From an uncultured Clostridia bacterium (GTDB taxonomy: Bacteria; Bacillota; Clostridia; Christensenellales; Borkfalkiaceae): a DNA stretch of 15,299 nucleotides. The DNA lies in NCBI GenBank assembly GCA_905235815.1, contig CAJOMT010000020.1, positions 6,252 to 21,550 of the forward strand. Direction: 5' to 3'. The notes below the pieces were generated by a model. The model was not told the origin of the DNA. It made no database searches and was given only the letters and a program-made list of their open reading frames with translations. Below are positions 1 through 6,663 of this stretch, one piece after another (positions within the stretch are counted from its first letter, which is position 1; every line of letters starts with the position of its first letter). The position numbers and the translations under genes are program-made.

Positions 1-53
1 GCTTTTGTCATAAAAGGCGGAAATTCGTAATACAATATTTAGAGGAATATTTT

Positions 54-722
54 ATGAGGAATTTCAAGAGGATAGTGGCGATTGTCGCAGTCGCTATTGT
101 TATAGCGGTAATATGTTTGAATTTCGGAATTAAGCCGACCGCCAAGAAAGAATTGATGACGGTAGTCATAGACGCCGGACACGGCGGCATCGACGGCGGC
201 GTTACCGGAGTGAATACGGGCGTTAAAGAAAGCGACTTGAACCTTATTATTGCGAAAGACCTCGAAGCGAATTTTAAAGCGGGCGGATTTAACGTTGTGA
301 TGACCAGAACGTCTAACGGCGGACTGTACGGGGTTATGTCGGAGGGCTTTAAAATGCGTGATATGAAAAAGCGAAAAGAAATAATAAATTCCGCCCACGC
401 CGACGTTATGATATCCGTGCATTTAAACTTTTTTTCTTCGCCCAATAGGCGTGGCGCGCAGGTATTTTATAAGATAGGGGACGAAAAGTCGTTGGCGCTT
501 GCAAAGAGCATACAAAGCGAATTGAACATAACGGAGAGAGAATATTCGCCGCTCGGCGGAGACTTTTACGTTTTAAACGAATCGAATTGTACGTCAGTGC
601 TATGCGAATGCGGCTTTTTATCCAACCCACAAGACGAGGCGTTGCTTATTACGGAAGAATATAGGGCAAAGATAAGCGAACTTATATATTTAGGAACGGT
701 AAAAGAAATTTTTCCGAATTGA
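54..722 (+). CDS. N-acetylmuramoyl-L-alanine amidase, Amidase_3 family (CwlD-like)
   Basis: A 222-aa zinc amidase that cleaves the bond between N-acetylmuramic acid and the L-alanine of the peptidoglycan stem. Residues about 6-23 form one hydrophobic segment after a short basic start, so it is probably a signal anchor or signal peptide placing the enzyme outside the membrane. Amidase_3 signatures are complete: VVIDAGHGGIDGG (zinc His43), Glu59 in KESDLN, His123 in ISVHLN, and catalytic Glu185 in VLCECGFLSN. Length matches the catalytic domain plus anchor, with no SPOR, SH3 or wall-binding repeats, as in B. subtilis CwlD (237 aa, spore cortex). The frame is open upstream to the window edge, but AGAGGA at 41-46, 7 nt before the ATG, supports this start. 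A CwlD-type role is plausible; a vegetative amidase is not excluded. No obvious terminator follows. Confidence 0.93.
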   Translation: MRNFKRIVAIVAVAIVIAVICLNFGIKPTAKKELMTVVIDAGHGGIDGGVTGVNTGVKESDLNLIIAKDLEANFKAGGFNVVMTRTSNGGLYGVMSEGFKMRDMKKRKEIINSAHADVMISVHLNFFSSPNRRGAQVFYKIGDEKSLALAKSIQSELNITEREYSPLGGDFYVLNESNCTSVLCECGFLSNPQDEALLITEEYRAKISELIYLGTVKEIFPN

Positions 723-742
723 AAAAATTTTTAAAAAAGGTA

Positions 743-771
743 TTGACAAATTTCCGAAAACGTGGTATCAT
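743..771 (+). promoter_or_regulatory. sigma-A-type promoter of the riboswitch/flotillin unit
   Basis: TTGACA (743-748), a 17-bp spacer and TATCAT (766-771). A perfect TATAAT at 771-776 overlaps it but would need a 22-bp spacer, so the 17-bp pairing is preferred. The predicted start at about 778-779 is the first base of the leader's closing stem, which supports this reading. Confidence 0.85.
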
Positions 772-778
772 ATAATCA

Positions 779-872
779 CAAAAGGGAGTAGATTCGCATT
801 TTTTGCGGTGCAATATCGTCAGTACGGCCGAAAGGCCCGGTATTGCAAGACTAACGTTAATCAAGACTTTTG
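779..872 (+). promoter_or_regulatory. structured leader resembling the yybP-ykoY (Mn2+) riboswitch aptamer
   Basis: Seen directly: CAAAAG (779-784) pairs with CUUUUG (867-872) as a closing stem. GGAGUA (785-790) faces AAGA (863-866) as an internal loop, and GAUU (791-794) pairs with AAUC (859-862). Hairpin CGCA/UGCG lies at 795-807. A long arm UGCAAUA/UAUUGCA (809-815/841-847) is interrupted by an asymmetric loop (816-825 against 838-840) and capped by GGCC-GAAA-GGCC (826-837). The GGGAGUAG 5' element, the CAAGAC...UUU 3' element and a loop containing GUCA..UAC match what I remember of the yybP-ykoY class, which binds Mn2+ and usually controls Mn exporters or TerC proteins. The 3' stem strand is shared with the following terminator, so ligand binding should switch expression on. 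The class is inferred from memory, without a covariance search. Confidence 0.72.
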
Positions 873-898
873 CCGATAAAACGGCAAGAGTCTTTTTT
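865..898 (+). terminator. intrinsic terminator forming the riboswitch expression platform
   Basis: GACUUUUGCCG (865-875) pairs with CGGCAAGAGUC (882-892) through an 11-bp stem with one G-U wobble and a 6-nt loop, followed by six Ts (893-898). Its 5' arm contains the 3' strand of the aptamer closing stem (867-872), so the two structures exclude each other. It sits about 50 bp before the flotillin start codon and should stop transcription when the aptamer is unoccupied. Confidence 0.88.
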
Positions 899-946
899 AA
901 TGTCGGTTAAATCTACTTACAAAAATTTTTTATAGGAGGGATAATT

Positions 947-2380
947 ATGCCACCGGTTGTATGGACAATTATCATCGTAGTAGCAATTTTAGCAGTTCTT
1001 TTAGGCGTAGCTGGATATTTAAAGGCTCCGCCGGACACAGCCTATATTATTTCGGGCTTAGGAAAGAGGAGGATACTCATCGGTAAAGCGGGTTGGAGAG
1101 TGCCGTTTTTCGAGAGGGTAGATAAACTTTCATTGCGAGTTATGCAAGTAGACGTCAAGACGAGCGAGGCGGTGCCGACCAACGAATTTATAAACGTAAG
1201 CGTCGACGGCGTTGCCAATATAAAGATATCGTCCGATCCCGAACTTTTAAAGAAAGCGTCTGAAAGTTTACTCGGAATGAAACAAGCCGAACTCATAAGT
1301 TTAGTCACGCAGGTTTTAGAGGGCAATATGCGTGAGATAGTCGGTTCTGTCGGACTAAAAGAGATGGTTCAGGATCGTCAGGGCGTTGCGAAGAAAATTA
1401 CTGAAAACGTCGTTCCCGATATGGAGAAACTCGGTATTGAAGTCGTGAACTTCAACATACAGAATTTCAAAGACAGCGCAGGTACTATCGAAAATATGGG
1501 TATCGATAACGTCGAACAGATCCGCAAGAACGCTCAAATTGCCAAGGCGAACGCACAAAGGGATATTGCGATAGCGACGTCTAACGCACAACAAGAGGCA
1601 AACGCCGTCAAAGTCGAAGCGGAGAAGAAGATTGCCGAACAGAATGCGGAACTCGAAGTTCAGCAGGCGGATATGAAAGTCAGGGCGGACACGAAGAAAG
1701 CGGAGGCAGACGCCGCTTACTCGATACAACAGGAAAATCAGAGAAAGACCATAGAGATAACCAAGGCAAATGCGGACATAGCGAGAAAGGAAAAGGAGTC
1801 GGAACTAGCCGAAAGAGCGATAGCTTTAAAGGAAAAACAACTTGACGCCGAAGTCAGAAAGCAAGCCGACGCAATGAATTACAAAATAGCCAAAGAGGCG
1901 GAAGCGGAACTCGTTCGCCGTCAAAAAGAAGCGGAAGCGAAGAAGTACGAGGCGTTGATGGAAGCGGAGGCAAGGAAAGCGGAAGCGGAGGCATATCGCT
2001 ATGCAATGGAACAAGAAGCCGAAGGTATCAGGGCAAAAGGTTTAGCGGAAGCAGAGGCAATAGAGAAGAAAGCCGAAGCGCAAAGGAAAATGGGCGAGGC
2101 ATCCGTTCTCGAAATGTATCTCAACGCTCTCCCCGAAGTAGTCAAGAACGCCGCCACTCCTCTTGCGCAGACGGATAAAATCGTAATGTACGGCGATGGC
2201 AACGCAACCAAAGTCGTAAAGGACGTAATGTCGAGCACGAACCAGATAATGGAAGGCGTAAAAGAGTCTACCGGTATCGATTTAAGCGCTCTGCTTGCAG
2301 GCGTTGTGGGCGGAAAAATTGCAGGGAAAAGCCAAGAGAGCGGCGAAAAAGCGGCTGAAAGCGAAAGTGCTGCCGAATAA
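947..2380 (+). CDS. flotillin-like SPFH/band 7 membrane scaffold protein
   Basis: A 477-aa protein of the large flotillin type (YuaG/FloT- or YqiK-like), expected to oligomerise on the inner face of the membrane and organise membrane microdomains. Residues about 4-24 are one hydrophobic membrane segment. An SPFH domain follows (about 28-195, with APPDTAYIISGLGKRR near its start and an FFERVDKLSLRV stretch). Then comes a long Ala/Glu/Lys-rich coiled coil (about 195-395) with many EAEA/KAEAEA repeats, a conserved-looking region around LEMYLNALPEVVKNAATPLAQ, and a polar Ser/Glu/Ala tail. Length is close to FloT (509 aa) and well above FloA (331 aa). AGGAGG at 934-939 is well placed for the ATG. 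The gene stands alone, with no NfeD-type partner in the window. It has its own promoter, riboswitch-like leader and terminator. Confidence 0.93.
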   Translation: MPPVVWTIIIVVAILAVLLGVAGYLKAPPDTAYIISGLGKRRILIGKAGWRVPFFERVDKLSLRVMQVDVKTSEAVPTNEFINVSVDGVANIKISSDPELLKKASESLLGMKQAELISLVTQVLEGNMREIVGSVGLKEMVQDRQGVAKKITENVVPDMEKLGIEVVNFNIQNFKDSAGTIENMGIDNVEQIRKNAQIAKANAQRDIAIATSNAQQEANAVKVEAEKKIAEQNAELEVQQADMKVRADTKKAEADAAYSIQQENQRKTIEITKANADIARKEKESELAERAIALKEKQLDAEVRKQADAMNYKIAKEAEAELVRRQKEAEAKKYEALMEAEARKAEAEAYRYAMEQEAEGIRAKGLAEAEAIEKKAEAQRKMGEASVLEMYLNALPEVVKNAATPLAQTDKIVMYGDGNATKVVKDVMSSTNQIMEGVKESTGIDLSALLAGVVGGKIAGKSQESGEKAAESESAAE

Positions 2381-2400
2381 TCGGCGCTAAAAGTATTATA

Positions 2401-2442
2401 AAAGCGGTATCGCCCGTAAATTTACGGGCTATACCGCTTTTT
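2401..2442 (+). terminator. strong intrinsic terminator after the flotillin gene
   Basis: A near-perfect inverted repeat: AAAGCGGTAT (2401-2410) and GCCCGTAAA (2412-2420) pair with TTTACGGGC (2421-2429) and ATACCGCTTT (2431-2440), with one C/T mismatch in the middle. The arm runs into TTTTT (2438-2442). The A-run on the other side means it could also act in reverse, but no minus-strand gene needs it. Confidence 0.93.
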
Positions 2443-2444
2443 AG

Positions 2445-2473
2445 TTGAAAATTATTCGGTTTAGTGGTAAAAT
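2445..2473 (+). promoter_or_regulatory. extended -10 promoter for the helicase-exonuclease gene, apparently leaderless
   Basis: TTGAAA (2445-2450), a 17-bp spacer, and TAAAAT (2468-2473) preceded by TGG (extended -10). Counting seven positions from the end of the -10 box puts +1 at 2480, the A of the ATG. There is no Shine-Dalgarno sequence in between. Confidence 0.8.
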
Positions 2474-2479
2474 CAATGT

Positions 2480-5041
2480 ATGTTTACTGAGGAACAAAGA
2501 CAAGCCGTCGAAAACTTTGACGATAATATATTACTTCTCGCAAGAGCCGGAACGGGAAAGACCTTTACCGTTGCGAATAAAATTGCTAAGGCAAGCGAGC
2601 ATAATATCAAGCCGCAAGAGATTTTATGCGTAACGTTTACCGTTAAGGCGGCGGAGGAGATAAAGGCGGACGTATACAAATATTCGGGTGAAGATGACGT
2701 GAACGTGTTTACCATTCACGGTTTTTGTTATTCGTTGATAAAGGAATACGCTAAAAAGACACGTGAGATAAGAGAACCCGAAATTGCCGACGAGATAGAT
2801 GCGGGCGAGATTATAGCGGGACTTTTACTCGACGCAGGCGAAAGGGGAGAATATAAGCTCTATAACGGTAAGCCGATGCTCTCAAACGGCGACCTCGTCA
2901 AAATAATTTCCGCTATCAAGCATAGAAAAGAATCTTTGGGTTACGATTGGTTTACCATATCGGGATATTCCGAGGCGGTCAAGTCGCTTTTGAAAGAACG
3001 GTCGTTTGAAGATATGTTTTACACGAGAATACACAACGTAAAACTGAAAGACGACAGTTTTTTAAAAATTTTAACGGAAAATGCGGACTACTTCGTCGGC
3101 GAGTACGATAGACTGTTAAGGCTTTCGGATCTTATGGACTTTGACGACCTCATCTTTTCAGCCAAAGCGATTCTGGACAAGGGCTATCTGCCAAAAAACA
3201 GATACAAACTCGTGATAGTCGACGAAATGCAGGATACGAGCGAGATAGAATATTCGGTAGTGCGTAAATTTTTCCCGTATGCACGCGTTATGATGTGCGG
3301 AGACGAGTTTCAGACAATTTACAGTTGGCGCGGTTCTGCTCCGCAAAAGATAATAAAAGATTTTACCGAAAACTTTAACGCAGTAAAAATAGTGCTTAGC
3401 GGCAATCGCCGTTCGAGCGAGTCGCTCGCCCGTTTAAGCGAACGCTACCTCTCGAATACTTTCGGATATAAGCCCGATAATCGACATATAGGCGGACTTA
3501 TTGCGGAAAATGAACTCGAAATTCTGCCGCTTGCGGACAAAGACGCAGAGGCGGAAGAAATTTTCAAGAGGCTGAAAGAGTTTAAAGGCGACAGGTCTCG
3601 GATCTGCGTTTTCGCAAGGTCGAACAGATATATATCCGAACTGTATAAAAGACTTTGCAAATTAAACGCTTTGCTGCCGGCAGACGAGCGGCTGGAATTT
3701 TTTACGGCGGAAGGTGATTACCGGTTTTATAAAAGGCCGGTGATAAAGGATTTCACGGCTATACTTAGGCTTTTACTTAATCCGTGGGATTTTCCGTCTT
3801 TCGAGCGGATAGCGACGAAGTATGTAAACGGCGTAAAAAGAGGTTTTTTAAGTGCGCTTAAAGATTCGGGAAAAGAGGGGCTCGGGATAGGAACGTTTTT
3901 ATGCGGCGACACCTATAATTACGGCGACGGATTTTATTCTCTCATAAAGGCATACGATACAAATTCGATAGTGGTCTACGACCTCGAAACCACGGGCCTC
4001 GATCTGGAAAAGGACGATTTTATTCAGATTTCCGCCGTAAAATTCGGCAAAGAGGGAATATCGGACGAGATGAACGTGTTCGTCTATCCCGAAGCCGAGA
4101 TGAATATCGAGGCGGAGAAAACGCACGGCTACGGATTAGAAGATCTCAAACGGTTAAACGCCGTGAAAGCGGACGAGGCGTTGGATAAATTTGCGGAATT
4201 TTCCGAAAATTGCGTTTTGGTGGGCCATAACAGTTCTTCGTTCGACGACGTTATTTTGGAGCGCACGTTGAAAAGATGCGGCAAGAGTATAAACGTCAAG
4301 GCGTTTTACGATACTCTGATAATTGCGAAACTCTATTTCGGGGAATTGAATAACTATAAACTTCAAACGCTATGCGAAAAGTTCGGCGTTACAAACGAGC
4401 GTGCGCACGACGCCTTTTCGGACGTTACGGCGACGAAAGAAGTCTTAGAAAAAATGCTCGAAACCTATATTTTGCCGTCAACCGATGCCCGTAGGGCGTT
4501 TATAGCCAAAAATGCGGATAAATTCAAAGATTTTTACGAAAAATATTCCTATCTTTCGGATAGGCTGAAAGCGGGCGATTACTTTTCGCTGGTGCAGTTT
4601 ATCGGCAACGATATAGGCGTTTTAAGACACTATTCGGGCGACGATGATAAAAACTATGCGAACGAATTATATAGGACGCTCAAAGGTATGGATAAAGGAA
4701 AAGGCGGCACGTTTACGATAAGGGATTTGCTGTCAGTCGCCGCACTGTCGGGGAGCAGAATAGACGTTCTCATCAAAAAGTACGACAAGATTCCGCTTAT
4801 AACCGTACATCAAGCGAAGGGCGCCGAATTCGATACCGTTATTTTGGCGGGAGCGGACGAAAACGAGTTTCCGTCTTACGCCGCCAGGGCGATGGGAGAG
4901 GAAGATGAGGAAAAGCGAGTGTTTTACGTGGCGATAACGAGGGCGAAACGCAAACTTTTGATAACTTACGCAAAGAGCGTTAATTACGGCGCAAATACGT
5001 ACGAGCGCCGTCCGTCGCCGTATCTGAAAAATTTGCGATAG
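2480..5041 (+). CDS. UvrD/PcrA-type SF1 helicase with an internal DEDDh 3'-5' exonuclease domain
   Basis: An 853-aa protein predicted to unwind DNA with ATP and degrade it 3'-5'. Helicase motifs run in order: Gln6; Walker A ARAGTGKT (21-28); motif Ia VTFTVKAAEE (51-60); TIHGFCYSL (78-86); DE box VDEMQDT (247-253); motif III GDEFQTIYSWRG (274-285); motif IV GNRRS (308-312). Between motifs IV and V, at about 495-665, lies a complete DnaQ/epsilon-like exonuclease: ExoI YDLETTG (Asp501, Glu503), ExoII GHNSSSFD (Asp589), ExoIII AHDAFSD (His643, Asp648). Helicase motifs V (VHQAKGAEFDTVILAG, 776-791) and VI (YVAITRAKRKL, 816-826) follow. Both activities keep their key residues. The insertion lies where UvrD-type enzymes carry subdomain 2B. 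An in-frame stop at 2468-2470 and the UvrD-like N-terminus force the ATG at 2480, which lacks an SD. The gene appears monocistronic; a repair role is likely. Confidence 0.93.
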   Translation: MFTEEQRQAVENFDDNILLLARAGTGKTFTVANKIAKASEHNIKPQEILCVTFTVKAAEEIKADVYKYSGEDDVNVFTIHGFCYSLIKEYAKKTREIREPEIADEIDAGEIIAGLLLDAGERGEYKLYNGKPMLSNGDLVKIISAIKHRKESLGYDWFTISGYSEAVKSLLKERSFEDMFYTRIHNVKLKDDSFLKILTENADYFVGEYDRLLRLSDLMDFDDLIFSAKAILDKGYLPKNRYKLVIVDEMQDTSEIEYSVVRKFFPYARVMMCGDEFQTIYSWRGSAPQKIIKDFTENFNAVKIVLSGNRRSSESLARLSERYLSNTFGYKPDNRHIGGLIAENELEILPLADKDAEAEEIFKRLKEFKGDRSRICVFARSNRYISELYKRLCKLNALLPADERLEFFTAEGDYRFYKRPVIKDFTAILRLLLNPWDFPSFERIATKYVNGVKRGFLSALKDSGKEGLGIGTFLCGDTYNYGDGFYSLIKAYDTNSIVVYDLETTGLDLEKDDFIQISAVKFGKEGISDEMNVFVYPEAEMNIEAEKTHGYGLEDLKRLNAVKADEALDKFAEFSENCVLVGHNSSSFDDVILERTLKRCGKSINVKAFYDTLIIAKLYFGELNNYKLQTLCEKFGVTNERAHDAFSDVTATKEVLEKMLETYILPSTDARRAFIAKNADKFKDFYEKYSYLSDRLKAGDYFSLVQFIGNDIGVLRHYSGDDDKNYANELYRTLKGMDKGKGGTFTIRDLLSVAALSGSRIDVLIKKYDKIPLITVHQAKGAEFDTVILAGADENEFPSYAARAMGEEDEEKRVFYVAITRAKRKLLITYAKSVNYGANTYERRPSPYLKNLR

Positions 5042-5069
5042 AAAAGCTACTAAAAAAGAAATAAAAAGA

Positions 5070-5098
5070 TTGACAAAAAATTAAAATTAGGTTAATAT
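5070..5098 (+). promoter_or_regulatory. promoter upstream of the pyrophosphatase gene, apparently leaderless
   Basis: Perfect TTGACA (5070-5075), 17-bp AT-rich spacer, TAATAT (5093-5098). The predicted start at 5105-5106 coincides with the ATG at 5106. No SD lies between. It probably drives the following genes through to the Crp-like and VanW genes. Confidence 0.82.
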
Positions 5099-5105
5099 AT
5101 ATTGT

Positions 5106-5648
5106 ATGAATATTTGGCACGACGTATCTGCCGACAGAATTAAGCCGAACGAGTTTCTTGCGGTAATAGAAATTCAGAAGGGCAGCAAACAAAAATACGA
5201 ACTCGACAAAAAGACCGGACTTTTGATACTGGACAGAATTTTATATACTTCCACGCATTATCCGGCGAACTACGGTTTTATACCGCATACCCTTGCCGGC
5301 GACGGCGACCCGTTGGACGTACTCGTTCTGTGCTCGGAAAGTTTACTTCCGATGAGTCTTGTGAAGGTGTATCCGATAGGCGTCATCACGATGAACGACA
5401 ACGGTTCTACCGATGAAAAGATAATCGCAATACCCTTTACCGATCCGAATTATAATACCTATAAGAGCATCGACGACTTGCCCAAACACATTTTCGACGA
5501 AATGCAGCATTTCTTTACGGTATATAAGCAATTAGAGGGCAAGAACACCGCAGTCAAGACGGTAAAAGGCGTCGACGAGGCGTTGAAAATCATAAGTGAT
5601 TCGATTACGAGCTACAAAGAGCATCTTTTTGAAATAATAAATAAATGA
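5106..5648 (+). CDS. ppa: inorganic pyrophosphatase, family I
   Basis: A 180-aa soluble enzyme hydrolysing PPi to two phosphates (EC 3.6.1.1), which pulls nucleic acid and nucleotide-sugar synthesis forward. The family signature DGDPLDV is at 66-72, with the three metal-binding aspartates D66, D68 and D71. Other active-site positions match E. coli PPase: Lys30 in KQKYELD, Arg44, D98 and D103 with Lys105 (in NDNGSTDEK), and the Tyr-Lys pair in FTVYKQLEG. Length is normal (E. coli 175 aa). Many Bacillota instead use the family II (PpaC) or membrane pyrophosphatases, so family I is a mild lineage marker. An in-frame TAG at 5088-5090 and no other start codon between force the ATG at 5106, although it has no SD. 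It is the first gene of a tight cluster; the next gene starts 7 bp after the stop. Confidence 0.95.
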   Translation: MNIWHDVSADRIKPNEFLAVIEIQKGSKQKYELDKKTGLLILDRILYTSTHYPANYGFIPHTLAGDGDPLDVLVLCSESLLPMSLVKVYPIGVITMNDNGSTDEKIIAIPFTDPNYNTYKSIDDLPKHIFDEMQHFFTVYKQLEGKNTAVKTVKGVDEALKIISDSITSYKEHLFEIINK

Positions 5649-5655
5649 GGCGAAT

Positions 5656-6069
5656 ATGGAGAAAAACATTAAACTTTTAAGTTACAGAATGAACAAAATC
5701 GATTTTAAATTTCACGAGGGAATAAAGCCCGGTACGAAATTTCAAATCAAGCCGAAGATAGAATGTAAAATGGGCAGAAAAGATAGCACCTTGCTCGTCA
5801 ATTTGTCCGTGAGAGTAAACGAGGATATATCTTCGCCCGTTCCGTTCAATCTGGACGTGGCGCTTTTCGGAACGTTTACCGTCGAACACGAACAAGAGCA
5901 AAAAGTATTGATAGCGGAGGCTATGGACTGTCTGTATCCGTTTTTAAGGGCGGCGGTAGCGAGCATAACCGCAAATTGCAACATACCGGCATACGTATTG
6001 CCCGTAATAGATACGGCGGCGGTTGCCGAGGGCGACGGAGTGGCTATACCCGATCAATCTTTAAACTGA
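5656..6069 (+). CDS. SecB-like protein-export chaperone
   Basis: A 137-aa protein that I assign to the SecB family (tetrameric chaperones that keep preproteins unfolded for SecA). Support: SecB-like length (E. coli 155 aa), N-terminal beta-rich region with alternating hydrophobic residues (about 14-75), a central FGTFTVEHEQE strand-turn, and a C-terminal LYPFLRAAVASITANCNIP (93-111) followed by YVLPVIDTAAV. This parallels E. coli SecB's LFPYARE...SRGTFPQLNLAPVNFDAL region. Overall identity appears low, so a divergent SecB-like chaperone, of the kind also found with phage or toxin-antitoxin loci, is as likely as a housekeeping SecB. No toxin or antitoxin gene is adjacent. GAGG at 5647-5650 overlaps the upstream stop codon, suggesting translational coupling to the pyrophosphatase. 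Confidence 0.72.
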   Translation: MEKNIKLLSYRMNKIDFKFHEGIKPGTKFQIKPKIECKMGRKDSTLLVNLSVRVNEDISSPVPFNLDVALFGTFTVEHEQEQKVLIAEAMDCLYPFLRAAVASITANCNIPAYVLPVIDTAAVAEGDGVAIPDQSLN

Positions 6070-6093
6070 TAAAAAATTCGGAGGTAATACTTT

Positions 6094-6651
6094 ATGAAGA
6101 AATTTTTTAAAGAATTCGGTGAATTCATTAAAAGAGGCAATGTATTAGACCTGGCTATCGGCGTAATTATAGGCGGTGCGTTTTCCGCAGTGGTAACTGC
6201 GCTCACCACCTACATTTTAAGACCGATAATCAACTGGATAATCGCACTTTGCGTGGGCGAAAACGCAACGAACGCCTATACGTTTTTGAGGGGTTCTGCG
6301 GACGATCTCGCAAATGCGATCTATATCGATTGGGGTGCGTTTATAAGTGCGATAATCAACTTCATTCTCACCGCTTTCATACTCTTCCTCATAATCAAGA
6401 CGATAAACAGAGTGTCTGAGGACCTCAACGTCAACAAGAAGATGAAAGAGCGTATTTTGGAAAAGATGAAGAATGACGAACCTTTAAGCGACGGCGAAAA
6501 GCGTTGGATAGAGAAGATGAAGAAAAAGAATCCCGATATGGTACCGACGCTCGAGCAACCGGAAGAAGAGCCGGAACCTGCACCCGAACCGACTGAAACC
6601 GAAAAGTTGCTTCAAGAAATATTATTGGAATTGAAAGATCAGAAAAAATAA
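6094..6651 (+). CDS. mscL: large-conductance mechanosensitive channel MscL
   Basis: A 185-aa channel that opens under high membrane tension to release solutes during hypo-osmotic shock. The N-terminus is diagnostic: FFKEFGEFIKRGNVLDLAIGV (amphipathic helix plus TM1 pore lining, to about residue 50), then a periplasmic-side loop (about 51-77), TM2 (about 80-103) and the cytoplasmic helix NRVSEDLN. The family is usually 120-150 aa (E. coli 136). Here the C-terminus is longer: a charged segment (112-148), a Glu/Pro-rich linker (151-168) and a final helix TEKLLQEILLELKDQKK that could form the pentameric coiled-coil bundle. GGAGG at 6080-6084 gives a good start. It is probably cotranscribed with its neighbours. 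Confidence 0.95.
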   Translation: MKKFFKEFGEFIKRGNVLDLAIGVIIGGAFSAVVTALTTYILRPIINWIIALCVGENATNAYTFLRGSADDLANAIYIDWGAFISAIINFILTAFILFLIIKTINRVSEDLNVNKKMKERILEKMKNDEPLSDGEKRWIEKMKKKNPDMVPTLEQPEEEPEPAPEPTETEKLLQEILLELKDQKK

Positions 6652-6663
6652 AGGATAACGCCG

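Noticed and set aside
1..30. Possible 3' end of an upstream + strand gene (nine codons then TAA at 28-30).
   Set aside because: Too short to support; the other frames are equally plausible and nothing is recognisable.
771..776. Perfect TATAAT as the -10 box of the flotillin promoter.
   Set aside because: It would need a 22-bp spacer from TTGACA; TATCAT at 766-771 gives 17 bp and a start at the base of the leader stem.
779..872. Alternative riboswitch classes for the leader (c-di-AMP ydaO, preQ1, cobalt-type).
   Set aside because: The conserved elements I remember for those classes are not visible, whereas the GGGAGUAG and CAAGAC..UUU elements fit yybP-ykoY.
1540..2090. Repetitive GCGGAAGC/GAGGC-type DNA in the flotillin gene as a repeat array.
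   Set aside because: The repetition follows the KAEAEA-like protein coil and is not a regular spaced array.
2445..2633. A 62-codon + strand ORF overlapping the start of the helicase gene in another frame.
   Set aside because: It covers the promoter and the helicase Walker A region, has no SD and no recognisable features.
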